Assembly: GCA_965218775.1 (NCBI GenBank)
Contig: CBDCLS010000005.1
Location: forward strand, 62,001-126,000
Direction: 5' to 3'
DNA: 64,000 nucleotides
Source of the DNA: CAUZIZ01 sp965218775
GTDB lineage: Bacteria; Acidobacteriota; UBA6911; RPQK01; JAJDTT01
A program made the position numbers and the translations under genes. Below are positions 42,876 to 52,277 of this stretch, one piece after another. The number at the start of each line of letters is the position of its first letter. Position 1 is the stretch's first letter. The notes beneath the pieces were generated by a model. That model saw nothing but the letters and a program-made list of their open reading frames with translations. It ran no database searches and was not told where the DNA came from.

Positions 42876-42906
42876 AGGTTACGCTGGTCAGCCTTGAGAT
42901 TCCCTC

Positions 42907-43026
42907 TCAGGCGCCGATTCGGACGACGAACAGGGTGAGCAAAATGATAGCGATGACGCCCAACCAGGCGACCACGAAACCCACCACTGATTGCTTCGAA
43001 GGTCTTCGGATCTCAAGGTCCCACAT
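42907..43026 (-). CDS. 39-residue single-pass membrane protein linked to sodium:solute symporter
   Basis: From ATG 43026 with GGGAG eight bases upstream, the minus strand encodes MWDLEIRRPSKQSVVGF followed by a continuous hydrophobic segment (VVAWLGVIAIILLTLFVV) and RIGA-stop. It begins 21 bases after the stop of the symporter gene, on the same strand. Length, one helix, positive residues at the N side and coupling to the transporter suggest a small accessory subunit. I recognise no named family. Confidence 0.65.
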   Translation of the reverse strand: MWDLEIRRPSKQSVVGFVVAWLGVIAIILLTLFVVRIGA

Positions 43027-43047
43027 GTTTGACACTCCCCGCGTCCG

Positions 43048-44550
43048 TTACTCCAGCTCTACCTTGATCCCGGCGTCTCGCAGCTTCTGCTCCTCGCCTA
43101 CTGGAGTGTGTAGGATGGTATAGAACCGATCCAGGCGCTTCTTATCGATTGGAGGCGTCAGCAGGCTGACGACGATCATGGCGAGGAAACCACCACTCAG
43201 ATAGAGAGCGAACTGGTCCGCCAGCTCCCAGTCCCAGAGAAAACGGGTTAAATACCAGAGAAACCCGGAAACCAGAACCGCCGCCCAGGCTCCTCTTGCG
43301 TTGCAGCGACGCCAGAGGACTCCTCCCCAGAAAGCGATCCCAAAAAACGCCCCCAGCGACCAGGTCAGTTTCAGGAGGCCTACGACGGAGTCAGAGGTCA
43401 GCGTCACCAGAACACCCCCCGCCACAACCACGAGTGCCACCCACCTGCCCACGGTCAGATAGTGGGACTCTGGCGCCTCAGTTCGCATGTAGCGCTTGTA
43501 CACATTCTTCACCACCAGGGCCGAGCCGTCGACCATGAGTGAATCGCAGGTGGACATGACCGCCGCGACCATGGAGGCGAGCATGACGCCCACGAGACCT
43601 ATGGGTAATAGGTCCCTGGAAGCTATTCCAAAAGCGTGTTCGGGGTCTTGGAGGTTGGGATAGAGTGCAACACAGGCAACGCCGACAAAGGCCCAGGCCA
43701 GCGTGCAGATGCGCTTGAGCATGTTGCCGTAGGTGAATCCGACTCGACCTTCGAGTTCGGTCTTACCCGCACCGCCTATTTCCATATGGTGGGGTTGAGC
43801 CACGATTCCGACCAGTGCATTGATTACGATCATCAAGATGTAGAAAAACGTCACCCGGTCGTATCCAGGGGGAGGATCCCCCGGAGCGATCAAGCTGAAC
43901 ATCTCGCCGGGTACCTGCTGGTGCAAGCCGCTGAAGCCTCCCACCTCGGCCAGAACGAAGGGGACCAGCAAGAACGAGAGGACGATAATGAAGAAACCCT
44001 GAATGAAGTCGGTGATGATGGCCGCAGGCAGGCCTCCGGCGAGACCGTAAGCGAGAAAGAGTGCGGTCATGACGGCAATCGCCAGCTCCGGACTGACCGC
44101 CCCACCCGTGATGGCGCTGGCCGTCTTCCCCGTCCCCAAGAGCATCAGACCGATCTGGAGGGAAAGGTAGATCAGTCCATAGATCGTATAGAAGATTGCC
44201 AAGGGCTGGCTGAAGCGGTCTTCGAAGAAGTCGGCAGTGGTCAGGTATCTCATCCGCCGATAGAGTGGGGCGATAAGCCAATAAAAAGGAGTCGTAAAGA
44301 GGTAGAGCCACTGGTACCAGATACCAGCCATACCCAGCTTGTAGGAAGCGCCGGCAACCGAGACGGCATGATCGGTGTGGGTACCCGTCCCGAAGGCATG
44401 CATCAGCATGAAGGCCTTGCCGAACTTTCTCGAACCCATGAAATAGTCGCCGACGGTGGTGATCTTGCGGGCGGCCCAGAGCCCAGCAACGGTCACACCC
44501 ACGAGATAAACCATGAGTGTCAAGAAATCGAGCCAGTGCAATCCGAACAT
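43048..44550 (-). CDS. Sodium:solute symporter (SSS family)
   Basis: 500 residues with about 13 membrane helices. SSS features: an N-terminal DFLTLMVYLVGVTVAGLWAA and the family core GLAGGLPAAIITDFIQGFFI, then MLASMVAAVMSTCDSLMVDG (conserved sodium-site region with S/T) and SLGAFFGIAFWGGVLWRRC. It imports an organic solute by sodium symport. The solute is not evident. It is followed in the same operon by the 39-residue membrane protein at 42907. Confidence 0.92.
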   Translation of the reverse strand: MFGLHWLDFLTLMVYLVGVTVAGLWAARKITTVGDYFMGSRKFGKAFMLMHAFGTGTHTDHAVSVAGASYKLGMAGIWYQWLYLFTTPFYWLIAPLYRRMRYLTTADFFEDRFSQPLAIFYTIYGLIYLSLQIGLMLLGTGKTASAITGGAVSPELAIAVMTALFLAYGLAGGLPAAIITDFIQGFFIIVLSFLLVPFVLAEVGGFSGLHQQVPGEMFSLIAPGDPPPGYDRVTFFYILMIVINALVGIVAQPHHMEIGGAGKTELEGRVGFTYGNMLKRICTLAWAFVGVACVALYPNLQDPEHAFGIASRDLLPIGLVGVMLASMVAAVMSTCDSLMVDGSALVVKNVYKRYMRTEAPESHYLTVGRWVALVVVAGGVLVTLTSDSVVGLLKLTWSLGAFFGIAFWGGVLWRRCNARGAWAAVLVSGFLWYLTRFLWDWELADQFALYLSGGFLAMIVVSLLTPPIDKKRLDRFYTILHTPVGEEQKLRDAGIKVELE

Positions 44551-45559
44551 GCGTTATCCTGTTCTTCCCTAAGAGAGCTCCCGATGCTGGGTTTGGCGCC
44601 CTCAGAAGTTCCCGGAGGACTCACGCGAGGAGCTGGTGGGCTACTTTACCTGCTACGTCTGTCAGGCGGAAGTCCCTACCCTGGTAACGGTAGGTGAGCC
44701 GCTCATGATCCAGACCCAGGCGATGAAGAATAGTGGCGTGGAAATCGTGGATGTGGATCTTGTCTTTTACGATGTTTAGACCCAGATCGTCCGTCTGTCC
44801 CACAATCTGTCCCCCCTGGATCCCGCCGCCTGCCATCCAGAGTGTGAAAGCGAAAGGATGGTGGTCACGCCCTCGATTGTCGCCATCGAGGACCTTGCTG
44901 CGCTCGACCATGGGAGTACGTCCAAACTCGCCCCCCCAGATGACCAGGGTTTCGTCCAACAGGCCCCTCTGCTTTAAATCCTTCAAGAGAGCTGCGGTGG
45001 GCTGATCGGTCATCTCGCAGTTGCTCTTCAATCTCTTGTTGAGCTCGGTGTGATCGTCCCAGCTGGAATGGTTGAGCTGGACGAATCGGACTCCCCGCTC
45101 CACCAGTCTGCGTGCCAGGAGACAATTGATTGCGAACTGATTCGAGTTCGTCTTTCTGGCGGTGGCATACGAGTCCGGCTGATTGTTCACACCGTAAAGG
45201 TCCCGGGTGTCTTCGGGCTCCCGGGAAAGGTCCAGGAGTTCCGGAGCCGCGCTCTGCATGCGATAGGCCAGTTCATAGGAAGCAATTCGGGAGGCAATCT
45301 CGATGTCGCCGACGTCGGCGAAGTGTTTCTGGTTGAGGTCGCGGAGCGCATCGAGTCTGGCGCGCTGACTGTTCTCGCTGATTCCCTCCGGATTGGAAAG
45401 GTAGAGAACCGGGTCTCCGCCGCTTCGGAAGGGCACGCCCTGATGGCTGGAGGGAAGGAAGCCACTGGACCAGGCCTTGCTCCCAGAATGGGTGGGATCT
45501 CCCGAGCTCAACACAACGAAGCCCGGAAGGTTCTGGGATTCGCTGCCCAGACCGTAGGT

Positions 45560-46899
45560 GGGTTAAGCAACCGTTTTTCTGTAATTTTCTTTAGGGCCTG
45601 TAGGGAAGAATTGCTCCACTTGTGTTTTCCAGCCGGCCAGGTTCAGGTATTGCCGGCCGGTTAACCACTCCTCGTGTATCTCTGCAAGCACAGCCGAGAT
45701 GAGCCGCAGCGCCGACGCTTCGTGGGGAAAGATTCCCACCACCCGGGTTCGTCTCCGGATCTCCCGGTGCAGTCTCTCCAGTCCGTTGATGGTTCGGATC
45801 CTTCGCCACCAGCTCCTCGGAAAATCAAACACTGTCAGCCCTTCATCCACGTTCTCTTCCAGCCAGCTCACGAACTCCGGTGCAATCTTTTCGAACTTCT
45901 TGACGACTTTACCCTTGAGCTCCTCGGCATCTTCTCGAGACGGGGCATCGAAAATGTCCCGCATGGCCTGGGCGATGCGGGGCTTGTCCTCTTTGCGGCG
46001 AGCATATTGTTGGGCGTTTTTACTCAGGTGAAACTGACAACGGTTCCAGGGCACCGACGGATAAACTGCCCGCCTGGCCGCCTTCAGTCCTTCGTGATCG
46101 TCACTGACAAACAGCTCGACCCCTCTCAGTCCACGCTTGTGCAGATCTCCCAGAAACCCTCGCCAATGCACCTCCGCTTCACTGATCCTGGTGCTCAGAC
46201 CCAACACCTCCCGCGTTCCGAAACGATTGACTCCTATGGCTTTCAGGATGGCCACGTCCTGCACCCTGCCGCCTCTTCGAACCTTCTCGTAGTGGGCATC
46301 CAGATACACGATCGGATACTCTCCCAGCTCCCGGCTTCGAAACTCTTCCAGCTCTTCGTCCAGCATCCCGGCCACTCTCGAGACCTGGGTGGCCGAGATC
46401 TCCAACCCACACAGCTGCTCCGTGATCTCGGTGACTTTCCTCGTCGAGACTCCCATCACATACATCTCGGCAATGGCCAGCTTCAGGGCCTTCTCCGAAC
46501 GGCAACCCCTCTCCAGCGACTTGGGATAAAACCTCAACCCACGCACCTGTGGAATCTCCAAGTGCAGCTCTCCCACTCGAGTCTGAATCCGCTTGCCTTT
46601 GAATCCGTTTCGATAGCCTCGCCGACTGGCTGTTCTCTCGTACGCTTCCGCTCCCAGAAACTCGCTTCTTTCCAACTGCATGGCCACGTTGAACAGCTTC
46701 TCCAGGATTCCTCGAAAGGCTTCTGTTCCTTCCTCGATCAACTCCGCCAGGATCTCCCGTGGTACTCTCTTTTCCAGGTCTGGGTTCATTTGATTCTCCT
46801 TGCCAGATAGACGTTTCTGTTTTTGGAGAATCCTGTCCCAGACCTCTGTCTTTCCGACCCAGGCCTGACCAGAATTTACAGAAAAGAAGTTACGCTACT
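45560..46899 (-). mobile_element. IS256-family insertion sequence
   Basis: 1340 bp bounded by the 8-bp duplication CCGTAGGT (45552-45559 and 46900-46907). Near the ends, imperfect inverted repeats share TTTTCTGTAA and ...AGGSCC. It carries one intact transposase gene. Confidence 0.88.
45563..46789 (-). CDS. IS256-family (mutator-type) transposase
   Basis: 408 residues, complete. The Mutator/IS256 DDE pattern is visible: YRNGFKGKRIQTRVGELHLE, then IVYLDAHYEKVRRGG (first Asp), GVELFVSDDHEGLKAARRAV followed by VPWNRCQFHLSKN (second Asp and C/H motif), and INGLERLHREIRRRTRVVGI (Glu region). The start is ATG 46789 after GGAGAATCAA. An intact frame plus intact target copies imply recent movement. 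Confidence 0.95.
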   Translation of the reverse strand: MNPDLEKRVPREILAELIEEGTEAFRGILEKLFNVAMQLERSEFLGAEAYERTASRRGYRNGFKGKRIQTRVGELHLEIPQVRGLRFYPKSLERGCRSEKALKLAIAEMYVMGVSTRKVTEITEQLCGLEISATQVSRVAGMLDEELEEFRSRELGEYPIVYLDAHYEKVRRGGRVQDVAILKAIGVNRFGTREVLGLSTRISEAEVHWRGFLGDLHKRGLRGVELFVSDDHEGLKAARRAVYPSVPWNRCQFHLSKNAQQYARRKEDKPRIAQAMRDIFDAPSREDAEELKGKVVKKFEKIAPEFVSWLEENVDEGLTVFDFPRSWWRRIRTINGLERLHREIRRRTRVVGIFPHEASALRLISAVLAEIHEEWLTGRQYLNLAGWKTQVEQFFPTGPKENYRKTVA

Positions 46900-47451
46900 C
46901 CGTAGGTGACCCAGGAACCCATGGCCGGCCGGCCCGCAAGTGGCGCCCCGCAGCTGAACATCAACTGGCCCGGATGGTGATTGAATTGATCCGTGTACAT
47001 GGAGCGGATCATGCAGATGTCATCGGCGCATTTGGCGGTGTGCGGCAGCAGGTCGGAGAACTCCATGCCACACTCTCCATAGCGCCGAAATTCTCGCTGA
47101 CTGGCCCAGATCTCTGCCGTGGGTTTGATAAAGGCCAGCTTCAGGTCCTTGGTCATGGACGGGGGAAGGGGAGATCCCTCCCACTTCTTGAGCGCCGGCT
47201 TGGGATCGAAGAGATCGACCTGACTGGGTGCACCCGCCATGAACAGGAAGATCACGTTCTTGGCGGTGGCCGGAAAGTGTGGAGCTCTCGGGTGCAGGGG
47301 ATTCAGCTGAGAGAGCTCCGCCGGAAGTCTGCCGGCATGACCTTCCTGGGCGAGCAGGTTCCAGAGGGCGACCAGGCCCACTCCTCCCGCGCACCGCTCG
47401 AAAAAGTGCCGACGCGTCTGGATCTGTCTGAACTCCTGCAAATTCATGCGC

Positions 47452-50065
47452 TTATTCTCTAGTGATGAACTCCTCTAGATTCAACAAGACGCTGCTGACG
47501 CCGACCCAGGCGGCGGCCGAGGCAGGGTCCGTTTTGTCGAGGATCTCCGGAGGAAGCACCTTCGCAATCGACGCTGGCTCCTGTCGCAGAATCTCCCGCT
47601 GCTGCTCGTAGTATTTTACTAGACGATCCCTCTCCGTAGGATCTGGCTCCCGAGCCAAGCAGACCCGAAAACCGTATTCTACCCGCTTCTGCGCCGCACC
47701 CGATTCTTCTTCTAGTAGGCGGATCGCCAGCGCCTTAGCCGCTTCGAAAAAGACAGGGTCGTTGAGCAGGTTCAGGGCCTGAAGCGCGGTGGTGGAGCGC
47801 TCACGGCGGGTACACGATTCCTGAGCGTCGGGTGCGTCAAAAACCATCAGCTGCGGATAGGGGGCAGTCCGCTTGGCGAGGACATAGAGGCCGCGTCGGT
47901 AGCGCTCCTTCCCCGTGCTCTCTTTAAACCCATGGAAACGATGTCCCAGGTCTGCGAGGTTCTGGGGCAGGGGAGGAAGAACGCTCTCTCCACCCACTGC
48001 GGGGTTGAGAAGATTGCCGGCTGCCAGAGCCGCGTCCCGAATCAGCTCCGCGGGCAGACGCAGGCGAGATTGACGAGCCAGGAGACGGTTGGCCGGATCC
48101 CGCTGCTGGAGGTCGTTCCTCTGCTTAGAGGCCTGTTTGTAAGTCGCAGACTCCACGATGAGCCGATGCAGTTTTTTGACGTCCCATCCCGAGCTTATGA
48201 ATTCAGTGGCTAGCCAGTCGAGCAGCCGGGGATGGCTGGGTCGCTCCCCTCGGACTCCAAAATCCCCGGGCGTGGAGACCAAACCGGTGCCAAAAAACTC
48301 CTGCCACATGCGGTTCACAGTGACCCGGGCCGTCAGCGGATTGTCCTTGGAAACCAGCCACTGCGCCAGTTCCAGACGCGTGGGATCCGCGTGGGCGGGT
48401 AGGGGATGTAGGATTGCCGGGGTGCCCGCTCGCACCTCGATTCCCGGATTGCGGAAGTCGCCTCGCAACTGCAGGTGCGTGGTCGGTGGATGGGGATGGG
48501 AGATCAGCGTCTGGGCTTCACTCAACGACGGGAACTCGGCCCTTAGTTCGGCCAGTGAGCCCCAGTTCTTCATAGCGTGCCTTGTCGACGACGTGATTGT
48601 AGGAACGAACGAAGTAATCTGTCAGTCGGTCCTTCTGTTTTTGAGTTCGCTCGGAGGCATCTATCCGAAGGATCTCCTGACCACCGTCGAACAACCATCC
48701 CACCTTCCGCCAGGCCAGTGTCCAGATCAGATCCACCTTCGAATTGCTGGCAGCCTCGAGTAACTTGGCTTCCCACTCGGTTTGCAGGGCGACGGCAGGA
48801 ACCTGATCCAGGAGCTCGCGTCTACGCCGCTGGTATGCGGGCTTCTGCTGCAGGTAGGGGCCCATCTCGCCGGGAAGCGGGGCCTCGATATTGACCTCCT
48901 TATCTCCATTGAAGAAGGCGTAAAGCTGGTAGTACTCCTGTTGGCTAATCGGATCGTATTTGTGATCGTGGCACTGGGCGCAGCCGACGGTCAGACCGAG
49001 CCAGACGGCCCCTACCGTGTTGGCACGATCGACGATCTGCTTGACTCGAAATTCCTCGCGGTCGGTTCCAGTTTCGCGCTGCGTCAGCGTGTTGCGGTGA
49101 AAGCCGGTCGCCACCCGCTGCTCCGCGGTAGCGCCGGGTAGCAGATCGCCGGCCATCTGCTGAATCGTGAATTGATCGAAGGACAGGTTGCGGTTGAGCG
49201 CCTCGATGACCCAATGGCGATAGCGCCAGGCATGGGGTCTGGGGCCGTCATTGTATCCATCACTATCCGCATACCGGGCCAGATCCAGCCAGTGACGCGC
49301 CCACTTTTCTCCGTAGTGGGTCGAGGAGAGGAGATCGGTCACTAGGCGCTCGTAAGCATCCGGACGATGATCCGTGAGAAAGGCTTCGAGTGCCTCTGGC
49401 GGTGGCAGAAGACCGATCAGGTCCAGGTAGAGCCGTCGGATCAGGGTGGAGCGTTCGGCCTCCGGTGAGGGAGAAACTCCTTCATTTTCAAGGCGTGCGA
49501 GGACGAACGAGTCGATGGGGTTGCGAACCCAGGAGCGCAGCATGACCTGAGGCAATCCGGGTCGTGCCGGTGGTACCAGCGCCCAGTGCGTCTGCTGCTT
49601 CGGAGACTGTTCTGTCGATACGGGTATCGCCGATGCAGCCATCTCTGGCCAGTCCGCGCCCTGATCGATCCACATCCTTAGAAGGATGATTTGTGATTCA
49701 GTGAGCCGCGGACCGTCCAGCGGCATCAGCTTGCCTTCGATCTCGCCGGCAACCAGGTGGATCAGCTTACTTCGGTCGCTCTCTCCCGGCAGGATAACGG
49801 CCCCAGAATATCCACCGGCAAGAGCAGCCTTTCGCTGGTCCAATCGAAGTCCGCCCAACTGCAGTTCCGATCCATGGCAGCGATGGCACCTTCCACTGAG
49901 GATGGGCTCTATGTCGGCTTGGAAGTCAACCGTGTGTGGGGCTGGTGACGACGGCGGGTTCGTAGTCCGTTCTTGTCCGAATGTTGCTGAGATCAACAGG
50001 AACAAGCAGGCGAGAAAGACCCCTAGTCGAGCGGGGATGGAGGATGGTGGAGGATGCGGGCGCAA
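47452..50065 (-). pseudogene. DUF1549/DUF1553 (planctomycete-type cytochrome c-like) protein, frameshifted
   Basis: The first frame (TTG 50065 to 48518) holds a signal peptide (GVFLACLFLLISATFGQ), a haem-like ILSGRCHRCHGSELQ (CxxCH) of the PSCyt1 domain, then the DUF1549 domain (WARHWLDLARYADSDGYNDG) and CAQCHDHKYDPISQQEYY. The second frame (48573 to 47452) carries DUF1553 (FGTGLVSTPGDFGVRGERPS, PELLIRDAAL-like region, QALNLLNDP). The two overlap by a +1 shift at a GGGG run (48560-48563). Deleting one G gives YEELGSLAELRAEF, matching the expected join. Either a real lesion or a sequence error. It is paired with the DUF1501 gene downstream. Confidence 0.88.
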
Positions 50066-50349
50066 GCTTTCCAGTCCCTTCAGGTTACGGCCATATGGGG
50101 GACGATCCTGCGTAGGATCTCGGTGAGCTACGATAGGATACGCCCGTTTCGGCTGTCAAGGAATTGCGGAGACCTGTCTGTCACCAGACTTGAAACGTCC
50201 TCAGACTAGAAGTTATAGTTTCGCCCTGATTTCCGAGGATCGGAACTGATCGAACTGAAGGTCTATTGCACGGGTTTGACGGCTGCGGAATCGCGGCCGT
50301 CAGCGGCGGCCGGCAGATGTTTTGGAGCTGGCTGAAGCAAGGAGAGTCT

Positions 50350-50820
50350 ATGAATCCAGAAGAGCGTCTCGAAGAACTCAAGCTTGACCTACCCCCGGCG
50401 CCTAGTCCGATGGCAACCTACCGTCCTTCGGTTCGCGTTGGTAACATTCTCTACGTCTCGGGTACCGGACCGTTTCGGCACGACGGCAGCGTGATCCAGG
50501 GCAAGGTTGGAATCGATCTCAACGTCGAGGAGGCGTATGAGGCGGCTAGATTGGTTGGCCTCAACGTCTTGAGTACCATCCGCTCGGCCCTGGGAAGTCT
50601 GGATAAGGTCGTGAGAATCGTCAAGGTGTTGGGATTCGTCAATGCCGCCCTGGACTTCGAGGAACAGCCACGGGTCATCAATGGATTCAGCGACCTCATG
50701 GTCGAAGTCTTCGGAGAGGAGACGGGTAAGGGAGGCCGAAGCGCCGTCGGGATGGGGTCGCTTCCGCAGAATATCCCGGTTGAAGTCGAGGCCATCTTCG
50801 AAGTCAGCGACTCTGAATAG
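50350..50820 (+). CDS. RidA/YjgF-family protein
   Basis: 156 residues from ATG 50350 with AGGAG eight bases before it. Family blocks are YRPSVRVGNILYVSGTGPF, AARLVGLNVLSTIRSALGSL, VVRIVKVLGFVNA and an IPVEVEAIFEV terminus. The YjgF/LiaR-type fold forms trimers. Some members deaminate reactive enamines or imines. The usual arginine near the C-terminus (R105 in RidA) is not obvious, because the motif reads GRSAVGMGSLPQNIPVEVEA with an Arg at the block start. A hairpin (50277-50302) lies in its leader. Confidence 0.88.
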   Translation: MNPEERLEELKLDLPPAPSPMATYRPSVRVGNILYVSGTGPFRHDGSVIQGKVGIDLNVEEAYEAARLVGLNVLSTIRSALGSLDKVVRIVKVLGFVNAALDFEEQPRVINGFSDLMVEVFGEETGKGGRSAVGMGSLPQNIPVEVEAIFEVSDSE

Positions 50821-50915
50821 TGAGCAGTAATGCAGTGATCAGTGAGCAGTACCGGGATCAGCGTAAGCCGACGGCGATCAGGTTTCTCAGACTTTGCTGA
50901 AGGAGACGATGGACG

Positions 50916-52136
50916 ATGTCTAGCCAGAAGGACCGTCGGCAATTTCTGACCGGCCTGGGAACTAGCGCAGCGGGACTGTGGGGCCTTGGAGCGACATCGA
51001 AGGCAGGCTCATATTCTGCCAACGAAACCCTGAACATCGGGTGTATCGGGACCGGGGGGCGGTGTCGCTCTCTCATGCGGACGATCAAGAAGGTGCCCGG
51101 CGTCAGGCTGGCCGCCGTCTGTGACATCTGGGACGATCACCTGGAGAAGGGGCGAGAGCTTGCCGATCCAGAGGCTTTTACCAGCAAGCACTACCACGAT
51201 CTTCTTGAGAGCAAAGACATTGATGCCGTGATCATCGGATCGCCCGACCACTGGCACGTTCCGATGACAATCGACGCCTGTAAGGCAGGAAAAGATGTCT
51301 ACGTCGAAAAACCCCTGACCCACGATCCAAGCGAGGGAGAAGCGGTCATTCACGCCCAGAACGAGCATGGTCGAATCGTGCAGGTGGGTATGCAGCAGCG
51401 CAGCATGCCCCAGTTTCGGAAGGCCTACGAAATCGTCCACTCAGGCGTACTGGGCAAGATTCACAAAGTCCACCTGACCTGGAATCGCAACGCCGACAAG
51501 GTGCGCAAACGACCGATCAACATCGATCCCGCAAGCCTGAATTGGAAGCAGTTTCTAGGATCGGCCAGAGAGCAGCCATTTGACCCATACCGCTTTCGCA
51601 ACTGGCGCTGGTTCTGGGATTTTGGTGGCGGGATCCTCACCGATCTCATGGTTCACTATCACGACGTCGCCAACTGGTATCTCGACCTCGGCAATCCCAC
51701 AACGGCGACCACCATTGGAGACAACTTCATCACCCCTGGTCTCTGGGAAACTCCCGACACCATTCAAACCCTGTTGCGTTTCGAAAAGGAGGAGGTGCAG
51801 GTCTACTTCGAAGGCACCTTCGTAAACGCCCGAAATGCTGCGATGCTCGAGTTCATGGGCACCGAGGCCACACTCTATCTCGACCGGGGACGCTACGAAG
51901 TCTTGCCCGAGAAGGAAAGCAAGCTCGCACCTTCCCACATGATCTTGGGGCGGGGGTCTCGAGGCGCCGACTTCTATGACCCTCCTGCGTCAACGCTGCT
52001 ACACCTGCAGAACTGGGTTGACTGCATCCGCAGCCGTAGCCGACCCAGAGCTCCTGCGGAGGTCGGCGTAAAGGTAGCCGCCGACGCCCATCTGGCCAAC
52101 CTCGCCTACCGGAATGGTCGGGTTGAGCACGGCTGA
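50916..52136 (+). CDS. Tat-exported Gfo/Idh/MocA oxidoreductase
   Basis: 406 residues. The N-terminus carries a twin-arginine signal (KDRRQFLTGLGTSAAGL), so it is exported folded with its cofactor. NAD(P)-binding GCIGTGGRCRSLMRTI, GSPDHWHVPMTIDACKAGKD and the family VYVEKPLTHDP lysine follow. The C-terminal alpha/beta domain has FGGGILTDLMVHYHDVANWY. These enzymes oxidise or reduce sugars and sugar-like substrates (3-keto-glycoside chemistry is one case). AAGGAG lies upstream of the ATG at 50916. It is preceded by a stretch of gtgagcagt-type repeat. Confidence 0.92.
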   Translation: MSSQKDRRQFLTGLGTSAAGLWGLGATSKAGSYSANETLNIGCIGTGGRCRSLMRTIKKVPGVRLAAVCDIWDDHLEKGRELADPEAFTSKHYHDLLESKDIDAVIIGSPDHWHVPMTIDACKAGKDVYVEKPLTHDPSEGEAVIHAQNEHGRIVQVGMQQRSMPQFRKAYEIVHSGVLGKIHKVHLTWNRNADKVRKRPINIDPASLNWKQFLGSAREQPFDPYRFRNWRWFWDFGGGILTDLMVHYHDVANWYLDLGNPTTATTIGDNFITPGLWETPDTIQTLLRFEKEEVQVYFEGTFVNARNAAMLEFMGTEATLYLDRGRYEVLPEKESKLAPSHMILGRGSRGADFYDPPASTLLHLQNWVDCIRSRSRPRAPAEVGVKVAADAHLANLAYRNGRVEHG

Positions 52137-52145
52137 CAGAGCTGG

Positions 52146-52277
52146 CCCTATTCGAGAACGAAACTTCGGGTCCGGCGTAGCGGTGGCCTCCAGGCCGCCG
52201 TCCGAGCCAAAGGCTCAGAAGAATAAGACTTCGGCCTGGAGGCCAAAGCTACTTCTGCAAATGGAGTTTCAGCTTAG
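52146..52277. repeat. Palindromic dispersed element, inverted copy
   Basis: Bounded by the reverse complement of GAAGTTTCGTTCTCGAATAG at 52148-52167 and of CTAAGCTGAAACTCCA at 52262-52277. The core is built around GGCCTCCAGGCC and GGCCTGGAGGCC. The patatin stop codon at 52274-52276 lies inside the right terminus. Confidence 0.85.

Larger units (their letters stand above)
44621..47447 (-). pseudogene. DUF1501 protein gene split by an IS256-type element
   Basis: Reading 47447-46900 and then 45551-44621 (one target copy kept) gives an unbroken 492-residue frame. The N-terminal part has IQTRRHFFERCAGGVGLVAL, a Tat-like or hydrophobic leader, then NVIFLFMAGAPSQVDLFDPK, a DUF1501 hallmark. The C-terminal part has LVIWGGEFGRTPMVERSK, GRDHHPFAFTLWMAGGG and IHDFHATILHRLGLDHERLT. 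It is an alkaline-phosphatase-superfamily-like domain of unknown role, usually encoded after a DUF1549/DUF1553 gene, as here (4-base gap). Both halves are in frame when joined, so the break is recent. Confidence 0.9.
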
